From contig CAMBWM010000120.1 in the NCBI GenBank assembly GCA_945871335.1, forward strand, positions 1 to 7,127: DNA of 7,127 nucleotides. Reading direction: 5' to 3'. Both the position numbers and the translations under genes were made by a program. The notes beneath the pieces were generated by a model. That model made no database searches. It was not told where the DNA came from and worked only from the letters and a program-made list of their open reading frames with translations. Source of the stretch: Polaromonas sp. YR568 (lineage in GTDB: Bacteria; Pseudomonadota; Gammaproteobacteria; Burkholderiales; Burkholderiaceae). Below, piece after piece: positions 6,351 through 7,127 of the stretch (its first letter is position 1; every line of letters begins with the position of its first letter).

Positions 6351-7127
6351 TCACACGACATTTCGTACGCTGTAACGCAGCGCCGCCAACAGCCCCGCAA
6401 CCGCATCAGGATATCCTGCACCATCGCGCCGCGTAATCAGCGAGACGTCGGGCAACTGAACCCCCGGCGAGACGGGCAGCACGGATATAAGACCGAGCGC
6501 CGCATCGTCAGCCACCTGGTAGTGACGCATTAACGCAAGCAGGGACGCGTCCGAACGCAGCAGCCATTGAATCGGGGCAAAGGAGATGCATTCAATCACC
6601 GGGTTGGGCGGCGTGATACCGTGTTCCAGGCAGGCACCCATGAACCGCTGGCGCGTGAGCGCATCGGGCGGCGAGAGTACCCAGGACTCTTTAGCCAGAT
6701 CACGCCAATGGAGTTTTTTGGCTTTGGCCAGAGGGTGCTTGGGCGAGGCGACCACACACAGGCGGTCGCTCATGATTTTTTCCAGACGCAGCTGCAAGGC
6801 ATCCTCGGATCCCAGGGTCTCAGGGGGCAGCGGTGCGACCACACAATCGAGCTCACCATCCATCAGGCGCGCTATCAGGTGCCGCGGCGGCTGCTCGGAG
6901 AGCCGCACCAGAACCTGAGGCACCTGCTGGCGCAATCGAACGATGGCGCGCGAGAGCAGCGGGAAAGTCGAAGGCGAACCCACATGGAGCAAGGTGGCAG
7001 CACCGCCGTCGAGAGACTGAAGCTGCTGGCCGGCATAGTCCAACTGGTTCACTAAAATTCGTGCGTGTCGAATCAACAGCTTCCCCGCCGCGTTGGGCTC
7101 TATGCCGCGCCGGCCCCTCTCGAAAAG
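6351..7127 (-). CDS. LysR-family transcriptional regulator (N-terminus cut by window edge)
   Basis: The frame runs from the right edge to the TGA at 6351-6353, giving 258 residues. The first visible residues, LFERGRRGIEPNAAGKLLIRHAR, match the end of the LysR winged helix and the start of the linker helix, so about 45-60 residues with most of the DNA-binding helices are missing. The TTG at 7076 is therefore internal. The rest is the two-lobed effector-binding domain: LHVGSPSTFPLLSRAIVRLRQQVP starts lobe I, LMDGELDCVVAPLP is the classic 'G.LD..I' segment, and MSDRLCVVASPKHPLA and WVLSPPDALTRQRF lead through lobe II. The pattern looks closest to GbpR-like LysR proteins, a tentative view. Unlike most LysR genes it points the same way as its presumed target, the Bug-hydrolase block 123 bases downstream. 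It probably responds to a ligand of that pathway; this is inferred from position only. Confidence 0.9.
   Translation of the reverse strand, partial: LFERGRRGIEPNAAGKLLIRHARILVNQLDYAGQQLQSLDGGAATLLHVGSPSTFPLLSRAIVRLRQQVPQVLVRLSEQPPRHLIARLMDGELDCVVAPLPPETLGSEDALQLRLEKIMSDRLCVVASPKHPLAKAKKLHWRDLAKESWVLSPPDALTRQRFMGACLEHGITPPNPVIECISFAPIQWLLRSDASLLALMRHYQVADDAALGLISVLPVSPGVQLPDVSLITRRDGAGYPDAVAGLLAALRYSVRNVV

Overview
The window looks like chromosome of a GC-rich betaproteobacterium, probably Burkholderiales (Comamonadaceae- or Alcaligenaceae-like). The main reason is two genes for Bug-type (TctC family) periplasmic solute receptors, a family hugely expanded in that order, next to a LysR-type regulator. 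The exact genus cannot be read from the sequence.

Layout. Positions 1-993 (+) hold the C-terminal part of a B12-binding/radical SAM protein whose start lies outside the window. An 80-base convergent gap follows. From there to the right edge everything is on the minus strand. Read in the direction of transcription it is: a LysR-family regulator (7127-6351, N-terminus cut off), a 123-base gap with a near-perfect palindrome, Bug receptor 2 (6227-5229), sulfatase-fold hydrolase 2 (5220-3745), a 153-base gap with a possible promoter, sulfatase-fold hydrolase 1 (3591-2128), and Bug receptor 1 (2054-1074).

The centre of interest is the four-gene block receptor-hydrolase-hydrolase-receptor. The two hydrolases are clear paralogues. 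Both have the Cys-type formylglycine motif C-V-P-A-R and an Asp-His metal pair, and neither has a signal peptide. Both receptors have signal peptides and no permease gene (TctA/TctB) lies beside them. The simplest model is that periplasmic receptors capture an organic acid or sulfated/phosphorylated ester, that permeases encoded elsewhere import it, that the cytoplasmic hydrolases remove the sulfate (or cleave a phosphonate/phosphate ester), and that the LysR protein senses the compound. The substrate is unknown. Nothing here is a mobile element, RNA gene or CRISPR array.

Several gene starts were chosen from ribosome-binding sites and paralogue alignment rather than from the longest reading frame: GTG 3591 for hydrolase 1, ATG 5220 for hydrolase 2 and ATG 6227 for Bug receptor 2.
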